Shown here in pieces: positions 15,689 through 25,211 of a stretch of 64,000 nucleotides of DNA. Source of the DNA: Saccharomycopsis phalli (Eukaryota > Ascomycota > Saccharomycetes > Ascoideales > Saccharomycopsidaceae); contig CP073219.1 of the NCBI GenBank assembly GCA_020342235.1, positions 124,001 through 188,000 on the forward strand. Reading direction: 5' to 3'. Every line of letters begins with the position of its first letter. Within the stretch, counting starts at the first letter, position 1. Below the pieces are notes generated by a model that searched no databases, was not told the DNA's origin, and worked only from the letters and a program-made list of their open reading frames with translations. The translations under genes and the position numbers were made by a program.

Positions 15689-17047
15689 ATGAAGTCTTTC
15701 GGCATCTTCCCAGTCCATGCCATGATTGTACCACCTGAAAAAGTTCAAGAGACAATAAGGAAGACCGCTGGATATGTTTCTAGAAATGGCCAGCAGTTTG
15801 CCAATAGGTTGTTGAAAGAGTCGGGCGATAAGTTTTTGTTTTTAAACAGCGACGACCCGTTCCATGAGTACTATCTTCACAGCTTGCAACAGTACAAAAA
15901 TGGGGAAGTTCAGCAGGAGAAAAGAGAAGTCCCAGGCCAGAAGCAACTGAATAATTCCGCAAAGAAGGTACAAGCCAAACCCCCAAAACACTTTTTTTTC
16001 CTGGAGATTCCTGAAATGAATGAGTACGACTTGCAAACAATAAAGTTGGCAGCAAAGCACTACGCTGCGAATTTCAGCGATCGGTTCCTTCACAATATGA
16101 TGAAGGAATCGGGATACGAATTTCTAAGCAGCAATCACCGATTGAATAGTGTTTTTCACCGATATGTGGAGCAGTATCGGTTGGTGATGAACCCCAATGA
16201 AACAATGCTTCGGAAAATTAGAGACGCGAAAAGCGACCCCGGTCCGGCTGAGGGCTTGGCCAGTGATTTTAAATTCATACGGCAATTCCTCGAAAGCGCA
16301 TATCTTAGAGCAGAGTGGAATGCCCAGGAAAGCGCAAATAAAAAAAAGCAGGCTGCCAAGGCCAAGAGCGAAAAGTTGGCATATGCCTCGGTTAATTGGG
16401 ACGATTTCAGAGTAGTTCAAACGATTGATTTTACGGATATCGATCGCTATAGTGAACTTCCCGTACCCTTGAACCGAAATGACTTGATATATCGATCGTT
16501 GCAGCAGAAGAAGGCCAATTCCCTTATTGAGGAGGCTCCGCCGGATTATAACTCCAATGAGAGTACACATGCTACGAAACTACCCGAGAAGCCGGTGGCT
16601 GCTCCTAGTAACAGAAGAGGAATGAAAATCAGAGCAGCTGGTGAAACAAGATTGAAAAACGCAGTCCATGACAGAATCAAGAGCAGAGAAAAAGAACTGT
16701 ATGTAAAGAGTCCAATTACAGGGAAAATGATACCAGATCATCAGTTGGATACGCATATGAAAGTTGCACTCCAAGACAAGAACCATGAGCAGGAGAAACA
16801 GAATTATTTAAAGAAAGTGGCGGGGTCGAACATCACAGATGCTGAAGTCTTTGAAAATATCAAGAGGTTGCGAGGACAGGGAGGGGATTCCCGTGAAACT
16901 AAGCGTACCAAACTTCAGTGGGACGGACACAAGAATACTGCAAAGGCCATACAGGATAAGGCGAACAAGCAACTAAGTTCTGAAGAGTTGGAGAAAATCA
17001 AGAAGGAGAGGTATGAAGAAGAGAATAGAATTGGGCCTAGGTTTTAA
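15689..17047 (+). CDS. PRP21: Splicing factor SF3a subunit Prp21 (SURP domains)
   Basis: The 452-residue protein belongs to the SF3a complex of U2 snRNP, which is needed to form the pre-spliceosome. Two SURP modules are visible: about 20-65 (KTAGYVSRNGQQFANRLLKE, then DPFHEYYLHSLQQY) and about 115-165 (KHYAANFSDRFLHNMMKESG, then VFHRYVEQYRLV). The C-terminal part has a Lys/Arg/Glu-rich segment and SPITGKMIPDHQLDTHMKVA, typical of SF3a120. Start is ATG 15689; an alternative ATG at 15722 (MIVPPEKVQE) lies just before the conserved part and could be used. Longer than S. cerevisiae Prp21 (280), closer to the SF3a120 layout. Confidence 0.9.
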   Translation: MKSFGIFPVHAMIVPPEKVQETIRKTAGYVSRNGQQFANRLLKESGDKFLFLNSDDPFHEYYLHSLQQYKNGEVQQEKREVPGQKQLNNSAKKVQAKPPKHFFFLEIPEMNEYDLQTIKLAAKHYAANFSDRFLHNMMKESGYEFLSSNHRLNSVFHRYVEQYRLVMNPNETMLRKIRDAKSDPGPAEGLASDFKFIRQFLESAYLRAEWNAQESANKKKQAAKAKSEKLAYASVNWDDFRVVQTIDFTDIDRYSELPVPLNRNDLIYRSLQQKKANSLIEEAPPDYNSNESTHATKLPEKPVAAPSNRRGMKIRAAGETRLKNAVHDRIKSREKELYVKSPITGKMIPDHQLDTHMKVALQDKNHEQEKQNYLKKVAGSNITDAEVFENIKRLRGQGGDSRETKRTKLQWDGHKNTAKAIQDKANKQLSSEELEKIKKERYEEENRIGPRF

Positions 17048-20000
17048 GTTAATTGTATAATAGAACTACAGCAAATTTCCAAAGTGTAGGATGGTTTATA
17101 CCTAGGAATTCCAGCTGAAGCGTGGGAAATTGCAATTTATTAATCAAAAGCGTCACTCCAATTAAACGATTGTGGTTATTCAAAATAAATCTTTTGAAGC
17201 ATCAAGAAACGGCATGGATGTTTTATTTTTCCAAATAAAGTCCGTCTATAAGCTACTTAACCACAAAATATTTTGGTCCTACCTTTTATCATCCAATTTA
17301 CTTGCTAATACAAGTGTAAAATGCTTGAATCTGCCACTTGTATGGGCAATTACATTTTTACAATTTCCCAGCTTGTTGTATCTTTGGTGTAGAAGTTATT
17401 TTTACAACTATAGAATTGCCTGTTACTAATCTTATATTTTAGTTAAAATATTCAAAGTCTGGATATTATTTGTGTCAGTATATTGGAAACTACTAGGCCA
17501 GTATTGAAAATTCTTGGCTATTCAATCTGCAGTTATTGAATGTGACGATTGAGTAATGATTCTAGAAGAAGCTGTTTGTGGGGTCTGTGCGTTTAATGTG
17601 ATACTTTTTATGAAATAAGCTTTACCAAACAATATTTTATTTCTGTATGTGAAAACTTGATCGTTTCAGGCATGTACTTTTTCCTTTATTAGAAAATGAG
17701 GAAAGTTTATGTTTAAATTCAAGTCCTGTAACGTACTACTGACTTGTTCTGTATGGATGACGGTTTCTATATTTTAATATATTATATTTGTAAATTTGAT
17801 ATACATTTTACAAATTATTAATTGCATTCTCTTTATTAAAGAATATCTTTAGCTACTGATTCTTTCTACAATTGAATATCACTCCGTCAGGTTTAAGTTA
17901 TCAAACATAAAGGCTGCATAACCAAAATCGGTGGTATATGAATGAAAAAGGTAGACTATGAAAATGAGTGGAATATGAAAATGAGCGGAAGATGAAAATA
18001 AGTGTATATCAACAAGTGCATATCAAAATAAGTGGTACAATCCTTTTAATAAATTCCCCTTCTTATTTGATTTTTTACATTCAATAGTAATTTCTCGTTA
18101 TAGGTGTAGTGCAAAATAAAATTTTTACGCTTCTGGTCAATCCACTTCTGGCTCAACCCATGACTAAACAAATCGTCGTAAATTACAACATGAGACCAAC
18201 AATGTTTCAGCGTCATTAGAACCAAGTCTATGAGGCAAACCATATTAGACTTCCAATGTATGAAGACAACGGTGCATATACGGGGTGTATTGCCGGTGCT
18301 GCATGTAAAATAAACAAGGTTGGCTATCGCTACAAAGGAGAGGCAGGATATATCCCAAATAACGAAATGTAGCAATTGCCATTTTTCCGGTGACTCCGTC
18401 TCAAGAGAATAAAACGGGCAATATGGGGATCCATACAATTAATGCGAATAAACCAGCAGGTAAAAATAGACTTGAAATTTCACATTTTATAGACAACGAC
18501 ACATCAGTCCCCCCTTAAGTTCAGCATGTCTGTAACCTTATTACTATAAACTTACATGTCCCAATTGGAATCTGGCAATCCCCCAAAATAAGACAAGTTA
18601 TTGTTGTACTGTAAAGTCTGCCGTAGACAAAATACCGTTGTAGATGAAAACACTGCCGTATTTTATTCAGCAGATTTTCCGTGATGATGAGGATCTTAGG
18701 TTGGGGCATCTACCAAGCTGCGCACAGCATCAATTGCATTACAGTTGCTAGTAGCTCATCATGCCCTGCGCTAGAGGCATTTCCACGCAATTCCATTTTT
18801 GGACGCCAAGCAACACCTGAAAATGCTGTTTTAAAAGATGAGACAGTGCGGTATTTTTTAAGCATGACATAACAAACACCCGTTAGAAGCCCTGCTATAA
18901 CCGGCAGACATATGTCCGCGTTAGCCACGGAGCTAATACTACAAGCCACGCAACAAAAGGGAAGTTGCACATCACTCTGACACATTTGGATGGTAGAGGG
19001 CTTTTGCCAATGGTTCTAGAAGTCATTTTATGCATGGGCCCTGGACTTTTCCGGCCATGGGCTCTGGTGACGATCTCCAAAGAAGCTCTGTTGATTATCG
19101 GCGTTATGACGTCGTGGAAACATTGCTTGCAGCAACATAACTTGTCAACAAAAGGCCCCTTCAATAGGTATTGGTACCTTTATCGATGCATGATATTATC
19201 TACACCATCGATGTGGTATATTGCATTCTGTCATCTACAGCATTCTCTTGGTCATGACATTGTGGTACTCTCTAGGAGAATATTAAAAAGCACAGCAATA
19301 GAATTAACGGACATACACCAATGCGAGAAATCCTATTCACCAACTCTTTTGATATAACGTAACGTGTGTGCCCAAGCTAATACTTAGTCTGGTTTTCTAA
19401 ATACCTTTTTTGATTCGTCAGCTGCTTAGCGGCAATATTCTAAACACACACTGAATTAAATACTCATCTCACGCAGTGACGGACCCGCCACTCTCAAAGT
19501 ACGTAAGCGAGAGCCATTCCAACAATATTCAATGACTCTTCATGGCCCACACTCAGTCAATGTGACCTCCATTAAAATAAAAATAGCATTCTCCGTCACG
19601 GCAAAAGCCCTTCCGCGACATGCCAATTATAGACCATGTGAATCAACGTATCAACTTTATCATGTTGGTATTCCAATCGGTCAAAAGTATAATCGATTAC
19701 ATCACTTAGCACTACCGATGCGGGGATGTTCATTCCCAATGGAATAATAATAATATTATACTTTAAATTATAATCCTTGCCCAATGTAGCTGAAACAAAA
19801 ATAGATTTAGCTTGTACAAAATACATGTTTTGAAGTTAGCTATCGCTCTATGGGCAAAAGAACGACGTTGATCAATGTAAAAGCCCTTATTATGTCCTGG
19901 TACCTTTAATTGTGTGTTGATCTCGATCAGCTCCGCCAACAATCAAAGTGACATGCCAGGAGGTTGGTTGTCAAGGTAAATAACATGATGACACATTATT

Positions 20001-20114
20001 GCTATAATATTCCCTTACATTAGAATTTTCAATGACGTCATGGACATTCTTCTGTGTTGCGATTTTTCATTATAAAATCAGCGCCATATCCAAATAATAG
20101 GCCATCAATTAAAA
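17048..20114. other. 3-kb AT-rich region without a recognisable gene
   Basis: Only short open frames occur (up to 130 codons at 18046-18438 and 18965-19357), with no recognisable domain and no coding character I trust. A short repeat of GAAAATGAGTGGAATAT type lies at about 17940-18010. The minus frame 18710-18985 (91 codons, two hydrophobic stretches) is the most protein-like but unsupported. The last few hundred bases are the promoter of the next gene, with TATAAAA at 20071-20077. I see no tRNA or transposon ends. Confidence 0.6.
20071..20077 (+). promoter_or_regulatory. TATA box of the GPI wall protein gene
   Basis: TATAAAA lies 44 bp upstream of the ATG at 20115, at a position usual for a strongly regulated yeast gene. 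Confidence 0.5.
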
Positions 20115-20834
20115 ATGATGTTCCCAGTTTATGTTTTTGCCAGCTTGATTGCTATTGTTGCTGCAGACTTTGACTTCACCCTCACTGCTTCGGGCAGTGT
20201 TAGCGGTAACATTTCTCCAGACAAGAACGGAGTGTTTACAATTTCCAACGGCCCGGCTGCCAGTTTCCATTTGACCACTCCAGACGGATTGGCTTATGAG
20301 AACAGTGATACCTCCAAGTACATCACCATCACGCAAAACGGCTTGGGATTGACTGACAAGGGTGGCCTGTCACACTCTTTGGGAATCGCCGACGATGGCC
20401 AGTTCCGTGTCGGAGTAAACCAGCCAACTTGGTATGCTTGTAAAGAAAATGGTGCTGAGTATATCTATGCATACAATAAGGATGGATGTCAAGCAATCCA
20501 GTTGAAGGTTAACCAAGGTGCTTCATCACCATCCTCTTCATCTGCTTCTTCATCTGCTGCTTCGTCGGCTTCCTCTTCGAGCGCAGCATCTGGCTCGAGT
20601 AGTGCTACTTCTACCAAGAAGCTGTCGTCAGAAGCACCATCTTCCTCTGCGGCCAGTGGCTCTACTGCTTCCGAGAAGATTTCCACCACGCAAGCTGCAG
20701 CCAGCAGTTCTTCCAACGCTCCTGATCATGGTTCTACCACCCCAAGTGTAGCCACATTTGCTGCTGGTGGTGCCGAGAAAATTGTCGGTCAATTGTGGGC
20801 TCCAGGCGTATTGGGTTTGCTTGCTATCTTGTAA
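20115..20834 (+). CDS. Secreted Ser-rich GPI-type cell wall protein
   Basis: The 239-residue protein has a signal peptide at 1-17 (MMFPVYVFASLIAIVAA) and a folded domain of about 120 residues (FTLTASGSVSGNISPD to YAYNKDGCQAIQLKV) with two cysteines. A Ser/Ala-rich stalk follows (about 140-210), then a hydrophobic tail after GGAEKIVGQLWAPGVLGLLA, typical of GPI attachment. The N-terminal domain pattern (strands, W..C, C.AIQLKV) resembles the small CTG-clade wall proteins of the Pga/Rhd3 type, but I cannot assign one. It probably ends linked to cell wall glucan. A decayed second copy follows at about 21000-21354. Confidence 0.85.
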   Translation: MMFPVYVFASLIAIVAADFDFTLTASGSVSGNISPDKNGVFTISNGPAASFHLTTPDGLAYENSDTSKYITITQNGLGLTDKGGLSHSLGIADDGQFRVGVNQPTWYACKENGAEYIYAYNKDGCQAIQLKVNQGASSPSSSSASSSAASSASSSSAASGSSSATSTKKLSSEAPSSSAASGSTASEKISTTQAAASSSSNAPDHGSTTPSVATFAAGGAEKIVGQLWAPGVLGLLAIL

Positions 20835-21520
20835 CGAAGTCTTGATTAAGAAAAATAAATATTGTACTAGCTATTTTTGTAAGTTTCATCCGCTAATGGA
20901 AATTAAGGGGGGTTGTCTTATTTCAGGACCCCTATCAAGGGTATCGAGTGAGACATTTGCTAGATATTCACTCTCAAGCGATGCGTAATGCTAAGCCACG
21001 CAAACTGCATCGAATTCTGCTGACAAAGGCGGCCTGACACACTCTTTGAGCATTGCCGAAGACGGTCAGTTTCGCATGGGAGTATACCAGCCGACTTGTT
21101 ACGCTCATACCAATACCGTTGGCGAGCTCGTATCTGACTATTACCTGAAATACCCTTTAATTGGGTTATACGCTATCCAAAAAAAACTTGGGCTCCTGCA
21201 CTCTCATAAGCTTTAGTTACTTCTACTACTAATAATACGTTTGAACTAATTTTTACCACACAAAGCATGCCTACCGTTAACCCTAGTGGCGTAGAGAAGG
21301 TTACCGGCCAATTGAGGGTGCCAAGCTTGATAGGTTTGTTTGCCGTTTCGTAATAAAATCCTAATGGGGAAAGTAGCAATTGCTAGCTGTTTTGGTAAGT
21401 TTCATCCAATAATGGACATTTACAAGAATTGCGCCTTTCCTGGGACCCCTATAAAGGGTATCAAGTGAGACATATATTACGCGACAAAATACTCACTTAA
21501 AAGCGATGCAAGGTACTAAG
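20333..21520 (+). repeat. Tandem duplication covering the wall protein gene and its 3' flank
   Basis: Sequence from about 20333 to 20995 (gene middle, end and about 150 bp of 3' flank) is repeated in diverged form from about 21000 to 21520. The flanks align: GTAAGTTTCATCCGCTAATG (20880) versus GTAAGTTTCATCCAATAATG (21395), and GACCCCTATCAAGGGTATCG versus GACCCCTATAAAGGGTATCA. The second unit is shorter because most of the Ser-rich part is lost. Confidence 0.8.
21000..21354 (+). pseudogene. Decayed tandem copy of the upstream GPI wall protein gene
   Basis: It begins inside the gene (homologous to about 20333), so the signal peptide and first 70 codons are absent. CTGACAAAGGCGGCCTGACA parallels CTGACAAGGGTGGCCTGTCA of the intact gene. 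The coding sense then breaks down with frameshifts and stops. The Ser-rich stalk is mostly deleted. The GPI-end region is still readable (GTAGAGAAGGTTACCGGCCA versus GCCGAGAAAATTGTCGGTCA). It is 5'-truncated and frame-broken, so not expressible as a wall protein. Confidence 0.8.
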
Positions 21521-21953
21521 CGAGAAAGTAAGACTCCAACAAAGCTAAATCAATTCGTACACATACAGATTTATTCTTTCAACGCTCTTGCGTAAAATAG
21601 GAATATCCAATTGTAATAATGACTGATCCCCAAAAATAATATATGTTATTAGAGCCCGTTTTAGGCGGATCACTAGCAATTAGAAATGCAGCAAGGATAT
21701 CTATCCTGCATTGAAAATCTTCATTAGTGAAATAGTCTCATAGCCTGGATGGGAGTGGATGCATAGTTTGGATACATGCAGTGACATGATGCAGAATCCC
21801 ATACAACATGAGGTTCATACCATTTCCAAACCAAAGTGATCAATTAGGAGTTTTATTTTTAGGCAATCAGGAAATTAGTTCCCCCTATTGGAAATAGGAT
21901 ATAAGACAGAGCATTTCACTTCCTAAAATTAGCAAAGTTTTTCTTGATTAACT

Positions 21954-24900
21954 ATGATTCTCAAGTGTTTTACTCAAGCTGCGATTGTTGTTTCAATTGT
22001 TGAAGCAACTTTCTTCCGTCATCCTGAGATCAAAAGCTTTCCAACCACCACTTACTGTGAATTCACTACATCTACTCGATCCACTAAGTCTATCCCGGTC
22101 GTTACTGATGAGTGTGCTACTGACACTATAAGTATTGGTAATGGTGGATTCACTCACAAGACTAGAACTTACCAAGTGACCTCTTACGATTGTGAGACAA
22201 ATGACGTTCCATTTGTCTACACATCTGCTTCGGAAGTTTGGTTAACACAAAAATGGAGTTACAAGAACAGTATTTGGAAATTCGAGTCTGACTGTTCTGG
22301 TGATGAGACTGTCTTTCCTCTGACTGCTACTGGTGAGTCTGAAGGAGGTCAAAACTCTTATGGCTACACAAAGTCTGTTAATGCTCAATCTAGTAACGGT
22401 GCTACTATCAGTTTGTCTATCGGCGAATCTGCTTCAACTGGAACTGGTGCTACCAATTCTGTTGGCTTCAGTGAATCATTTGGCCACACTAAGTCCATTG
22501 GTCTTAGTGAGTCTCTTGGTGCTACTGAGTCTATCAGTTTGTCCATCGGCGAATCTGCTTCTATTTCTAACGGTGCTTCTGTTAGCAAATCAACTGGCTT
22601 GTCTATTGGTGAATCTGCTTCTATCTCTAACGGTGCTACCATCAGTTTGTCTGTTGGCGAATCTGCTTCAACTGGAACTGGTGCCACTGAGTCTTTCGGC
22701 CACACTGAGTCTTTCGGCCACACTGAATCTTTTGGCTTTACTGAATCTTTTGGCCACACTAAGTCCATTGGTCTCAGTGAGTCTCTTGGTGCTACTGAGT
22801 CTATTAGTTTGTCCATCGGCGAGTCTGCTTCTTTCTCCAATGGTGCTTCTGTTAGCAAGTCAACTGGCTTGTCTATCAGTGAATCTGTTTCCAATGGTGT
22901 TACCAAGTCTTTTGGTTTCAGCGAGGGATTTGGCCACACTAAAACTATTGGTGCTACTGGATCTACCGGTGCTACTGGATCTACTGGATCTACCGGTGCT
23001 ACTGGCTCTACCGGTGCTACTGGATCTACCGGTGCTACTGGCTCTACTGGCTCTACTGGTGCTACTGGATCTACCGGTGTTATTGTTTCTACTTCTACTG
23101 CCACTGTTCCAGGTACTGTGACTACTTTCTTAACCACTACATGCATCACACACTCCGCTTCATCAACTACCGAAATTACTGTTTCCTCTACACCAGTTAC
23201 TACCGGTGTTACCGTTGTTACAGTTACTTCACAGGGTACTGTCACTCATTACACCACTTACTGTCCTTTGACCAGCGTTGAGACATCGTCTGCTGCAGTC
23301 ACCACTGGTGTTTCCGTTGTCACTGTCACTTCTAGCGGTGTTGTTACCCAGTACACTACTTACTGCCCAATCTCTGAGGCTACCAGCTTTGTTGAGACCC
23401 ATAGTAGTGCTCCAGCTGAAAGTGGTTCTACTGCTACCACCGCTCCAGCTGCTACTACCACTGCTACTACCAATGCTCCAGCCGCTACCACTGTCATCTC
23501 CTCTACTTCATATGTCACACACTCTGCTGCTTCAACTACTGAGATTACTGTTTCCTCTACACCAGTTACTACCGGTGTTACCGTTGTTACAGTTACTTCA
23601 CAGGGTACCGTTACCCAGTACACCACTTACTGTCCTTTGACCAGCATTGAGACATCGTCTGTTGCAGTCACCACTGGTGTTTCTGTTGTCACTGTCACTT
23701 CTAGCGGTGTTGTTACCCAGTACACTACTTACTGCCCAATCTCTGAGGATACCAGCTCTGTTGAGACTCATAGCAGTGCTCCAGCTGAAAGTGGTTCTAC
23801 TGTTACCACCGCTCCAGCTGCTACTACTACTGCTACTACCACTGCTCCAGCCGCTACCACCGTCATCTCTTCTACTTCATATGTCACACACTCTGCTCCA
23901 TCAACTACTGAGATTATTGTTTCTTCTACACCAGTCACCACTGGTGTTACTGTTGTCTCTGTTACTTCCCAGGGTACCGTCACCCAGTACACCACTTACT
24001 GTCCTTTGACCAGCGTTGAGACATCATCTGCTGCAATCACCACTGGTGTTTCTGTTGTCACTGTCACTTCTAGCGGTGTTGTTACCCAGTACACTACTTA
24101 CTGCCCAATCTCTGAGGATACCAGCTCTGTTGAGACTCATAGCAGTGCTCCAGCTGAAAGTGGTTCTACTGTTACCACCGCTCCAGCTGCTACTACTACT
24201 GCTACTACCACTGCTCCAGCCGCTACCACCGTCATCTCTTCTACTTCATATGTCACACACTCTGCTCCATCAACTACTGAGATTATTGTTTCTTCTACAC
24301 CAGTCACCACTGGTGTTACTGTTGTCTCTGTTACTTCCCAGGGTACCGTCACCCAGTACACCACTTACTGTCCTTTGACCAGCGTTGAGACATCATCTGC
24401 TGCAATCACCACTGGTGTTTCCGTTGTCACTGTTTCTTCTAGTGGTGTTGTTACTCTGTACACTACTTACTGCCCAATTTCCGAAGTTTCAAGTTCTGCT
24501 GAGACTCCAAGCAGTGCTCCAGAGGCTCCAAGCAGTGCTCCAGAGGCTCCAAGCAGTGCTCCAGAGGCTCCAAGCAGTGCTCCAGAGGCTCCAAGTAGTG
24601 CTCCAGAGGCTCCAAGCAGTGCTCCAGAAGCCCCAAACAGTGCTCCTGTTGAGTCTACTTATTCTAGTGCATCTACTACTGTTGTTGTTTCCTATGGATC
24701 CACTTATACTAGTGTTACTACTAATGTTATCACAAAGACTGCTTCTCCTTCTCATGCTGCTCCAGCTGAGTCTGCTCCAGCTGAGTCTTGGCCTGCTGCT
24801 CCAGCTGAGTCTGCTCCAGCTGCTCCTTCTCCAGCTGCTCCAGCTGAGTCTGCTCCTTCTGGAACTCCAGCCGGTCCTTCACCTGCTGCACCAGCTGAGT

Positions 24901-25211
24901 CTGCACCAGCTGGTCCTTCTCCAGCCGGTCCTTCACCAGCTGCACCAGCTGGTCCTTCTGGAACTCCAGCTGGTCCTTCACCTGCTGCTCCAGCCGGTCC
25001 TTCTGGAACTCCAGCTGGTCCTTCACCTGCTGCTCCAGCCGGTCCTTCTGGAACTCCAGCATCTGTTGTTCCAGCTGCTTCCACTTCTCCTGTTGCACCA
25101 GGTCCTTCTTCTGTTCCTACTATTGAGCAAGGTGCTGCTATCAAGAACAATTTGCCATATATGGGATTGTTTTTTAGTACTACTCTTTCCTTATTCTACT
25201 TGTTGGCCTAA
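21954..25211 (+). CDS. Large repeat-built GPI adhesin-like wall protein
   Basis: The 1085-residue protein starts at ATG 21954 with signal peptide MILKCFTQAAIVVSIVEA. The N-terminal domain (about 20-130) has several cysteines. Ser/Gly repeats follow (SIGESASIS, ESFGHTKSIGLSESLG; about 150-335), then a Gly-X-X block of GAT/GST triplets (about 333-378) and three full and one partial copies of a 123-residue module with paired YTTYCP motifs. Next come SSAPEAP repeats and Pro/Ala/Gly-rich PAGPSGTPAGPSPAAP repeats, ending in a hydrophobic GPI-type tail (YMGLFFSTTLSLFYLLA). The layout is that of yeast surface mannoproteins that mediate adhesion or wall remodelling. YTTYCP also occurs in Flo-type and other yeast wall proteins. 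Ligand unknown. The large upstream and downstream gaps fit the long promoters usual for such genes. Confidence 0.9.
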   Translation: MILKCFTQAAIVVSIVEATFFRHPEIKSFPTTTYCEFTTSTRSTKSIPVVTDECATDTISIGNGGFTHKTRTYQVTSYDCETNDVPFVYTSASEVWLTQKWSYKNSIWKFESDCSGDETVFPLTATGESEGGQNSYGYTKSVNAQSSNGATISLSIGESASTGTGATNSVGFSESFGHTKSIGLSESLGATESISLSIGESASISNGASVSKSTGLSIGESASISNGATISLSVGESASTGTGATESFGHTESFGHTESFGFTESFGHTKSIGLSESLGATESISLSIGESASFSNGASVSKSTGLSISESVSNGVTKSFGFSEGFGHTKTIGATGSTGATGSTGSTGATGSTGATGSTGATGSTGSTGATGSTGVIVSTSTATVPGTVTTFLTTTCITHSASSTTEITVSSTPVTTGVTVVTVTSQGTVTHYTTYCPLTSVETSSAAVTTGVSVVTVTSSGVVTQYTTYCPISEATSFVETHSSAPAESGSTATTAPAATTTATTNAPAATTVISSTSYVTHSAASTTEITVSSTPVTTGVTVVTVTSQGTVTQYTTYCPLTSIETSSVAVTTGVSVVTVTSSGVVTQYTTYCPISEDTSSVETHSSAPAESGSTVTTAPAATTTATTTAPAATTVISSTSYVTHSAPSTTEIIVSSTPVTTGVTVVSVTSQGTVTQYTTYCPLTSVETSSAAITTGVSVVTVTSSGVVTQYTTYCPISEDTSSVETHSSAPAESGSTVTTAPAATTTATTTAPAATTVISSTSYVTHSAPSTTEIIVSSTPVTTGVTVVSVTSQGTVTQYTTYCPLTSVETSSAAITTGVSVVTVSSSGVVTLYTTYCPISEVSSSAETPSSAPEAPSSAPEAPSSAPEAPSSAPEAPSSAPEAPSSAPEAPNSAPVESTYSSASTTVVVSYGSTYTSVTTNVITKTASPSHAAPAESAPAESWPAAPAESAPAAPSPAAPAESAPSGTPAGPSPAAPAESAPAGPSPAGPSPAAPAGPSGTPAGPSPAAPAGPSGTPAGPSPAAPAGPSGTPASVVPAASTSPVAPGPSSVPTIEQGAAIKNNLPYMGLFFSTTLSLFYLLA
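23142..24510 (+). repeat. 369-bp in-frame repeat modules of the adhesin
   Basis: Units of 369 bp (123 codons) recur with starts at about 23140, 23509, 23878 and 24247. The copies spanning about 23760-24125 and 24129-24494 are nearly identical over long stretches, indicating recent duplication or conversion. The last copy is partial and diverges into SSAPEAP repeats. The period is a multiple of three, so copy changes keep the frame. Confidence 0.9.

Noticed and set aside
18046-19357. Open frames of 91-130 codons in the gene-poor region
   Set aside because: No domain, no sensible start context, frames overlap on opposite strands and Cys/Trp content looks random; noted only within the region entry.
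24489-25150. Minus-strand frames with Gln/Glu-rich or Gly/Ala-rich repeats
   Set aside because: Mirror images of the SSAPEAP and PAGPSGTP repeats of the adhesin; no independent evidence.
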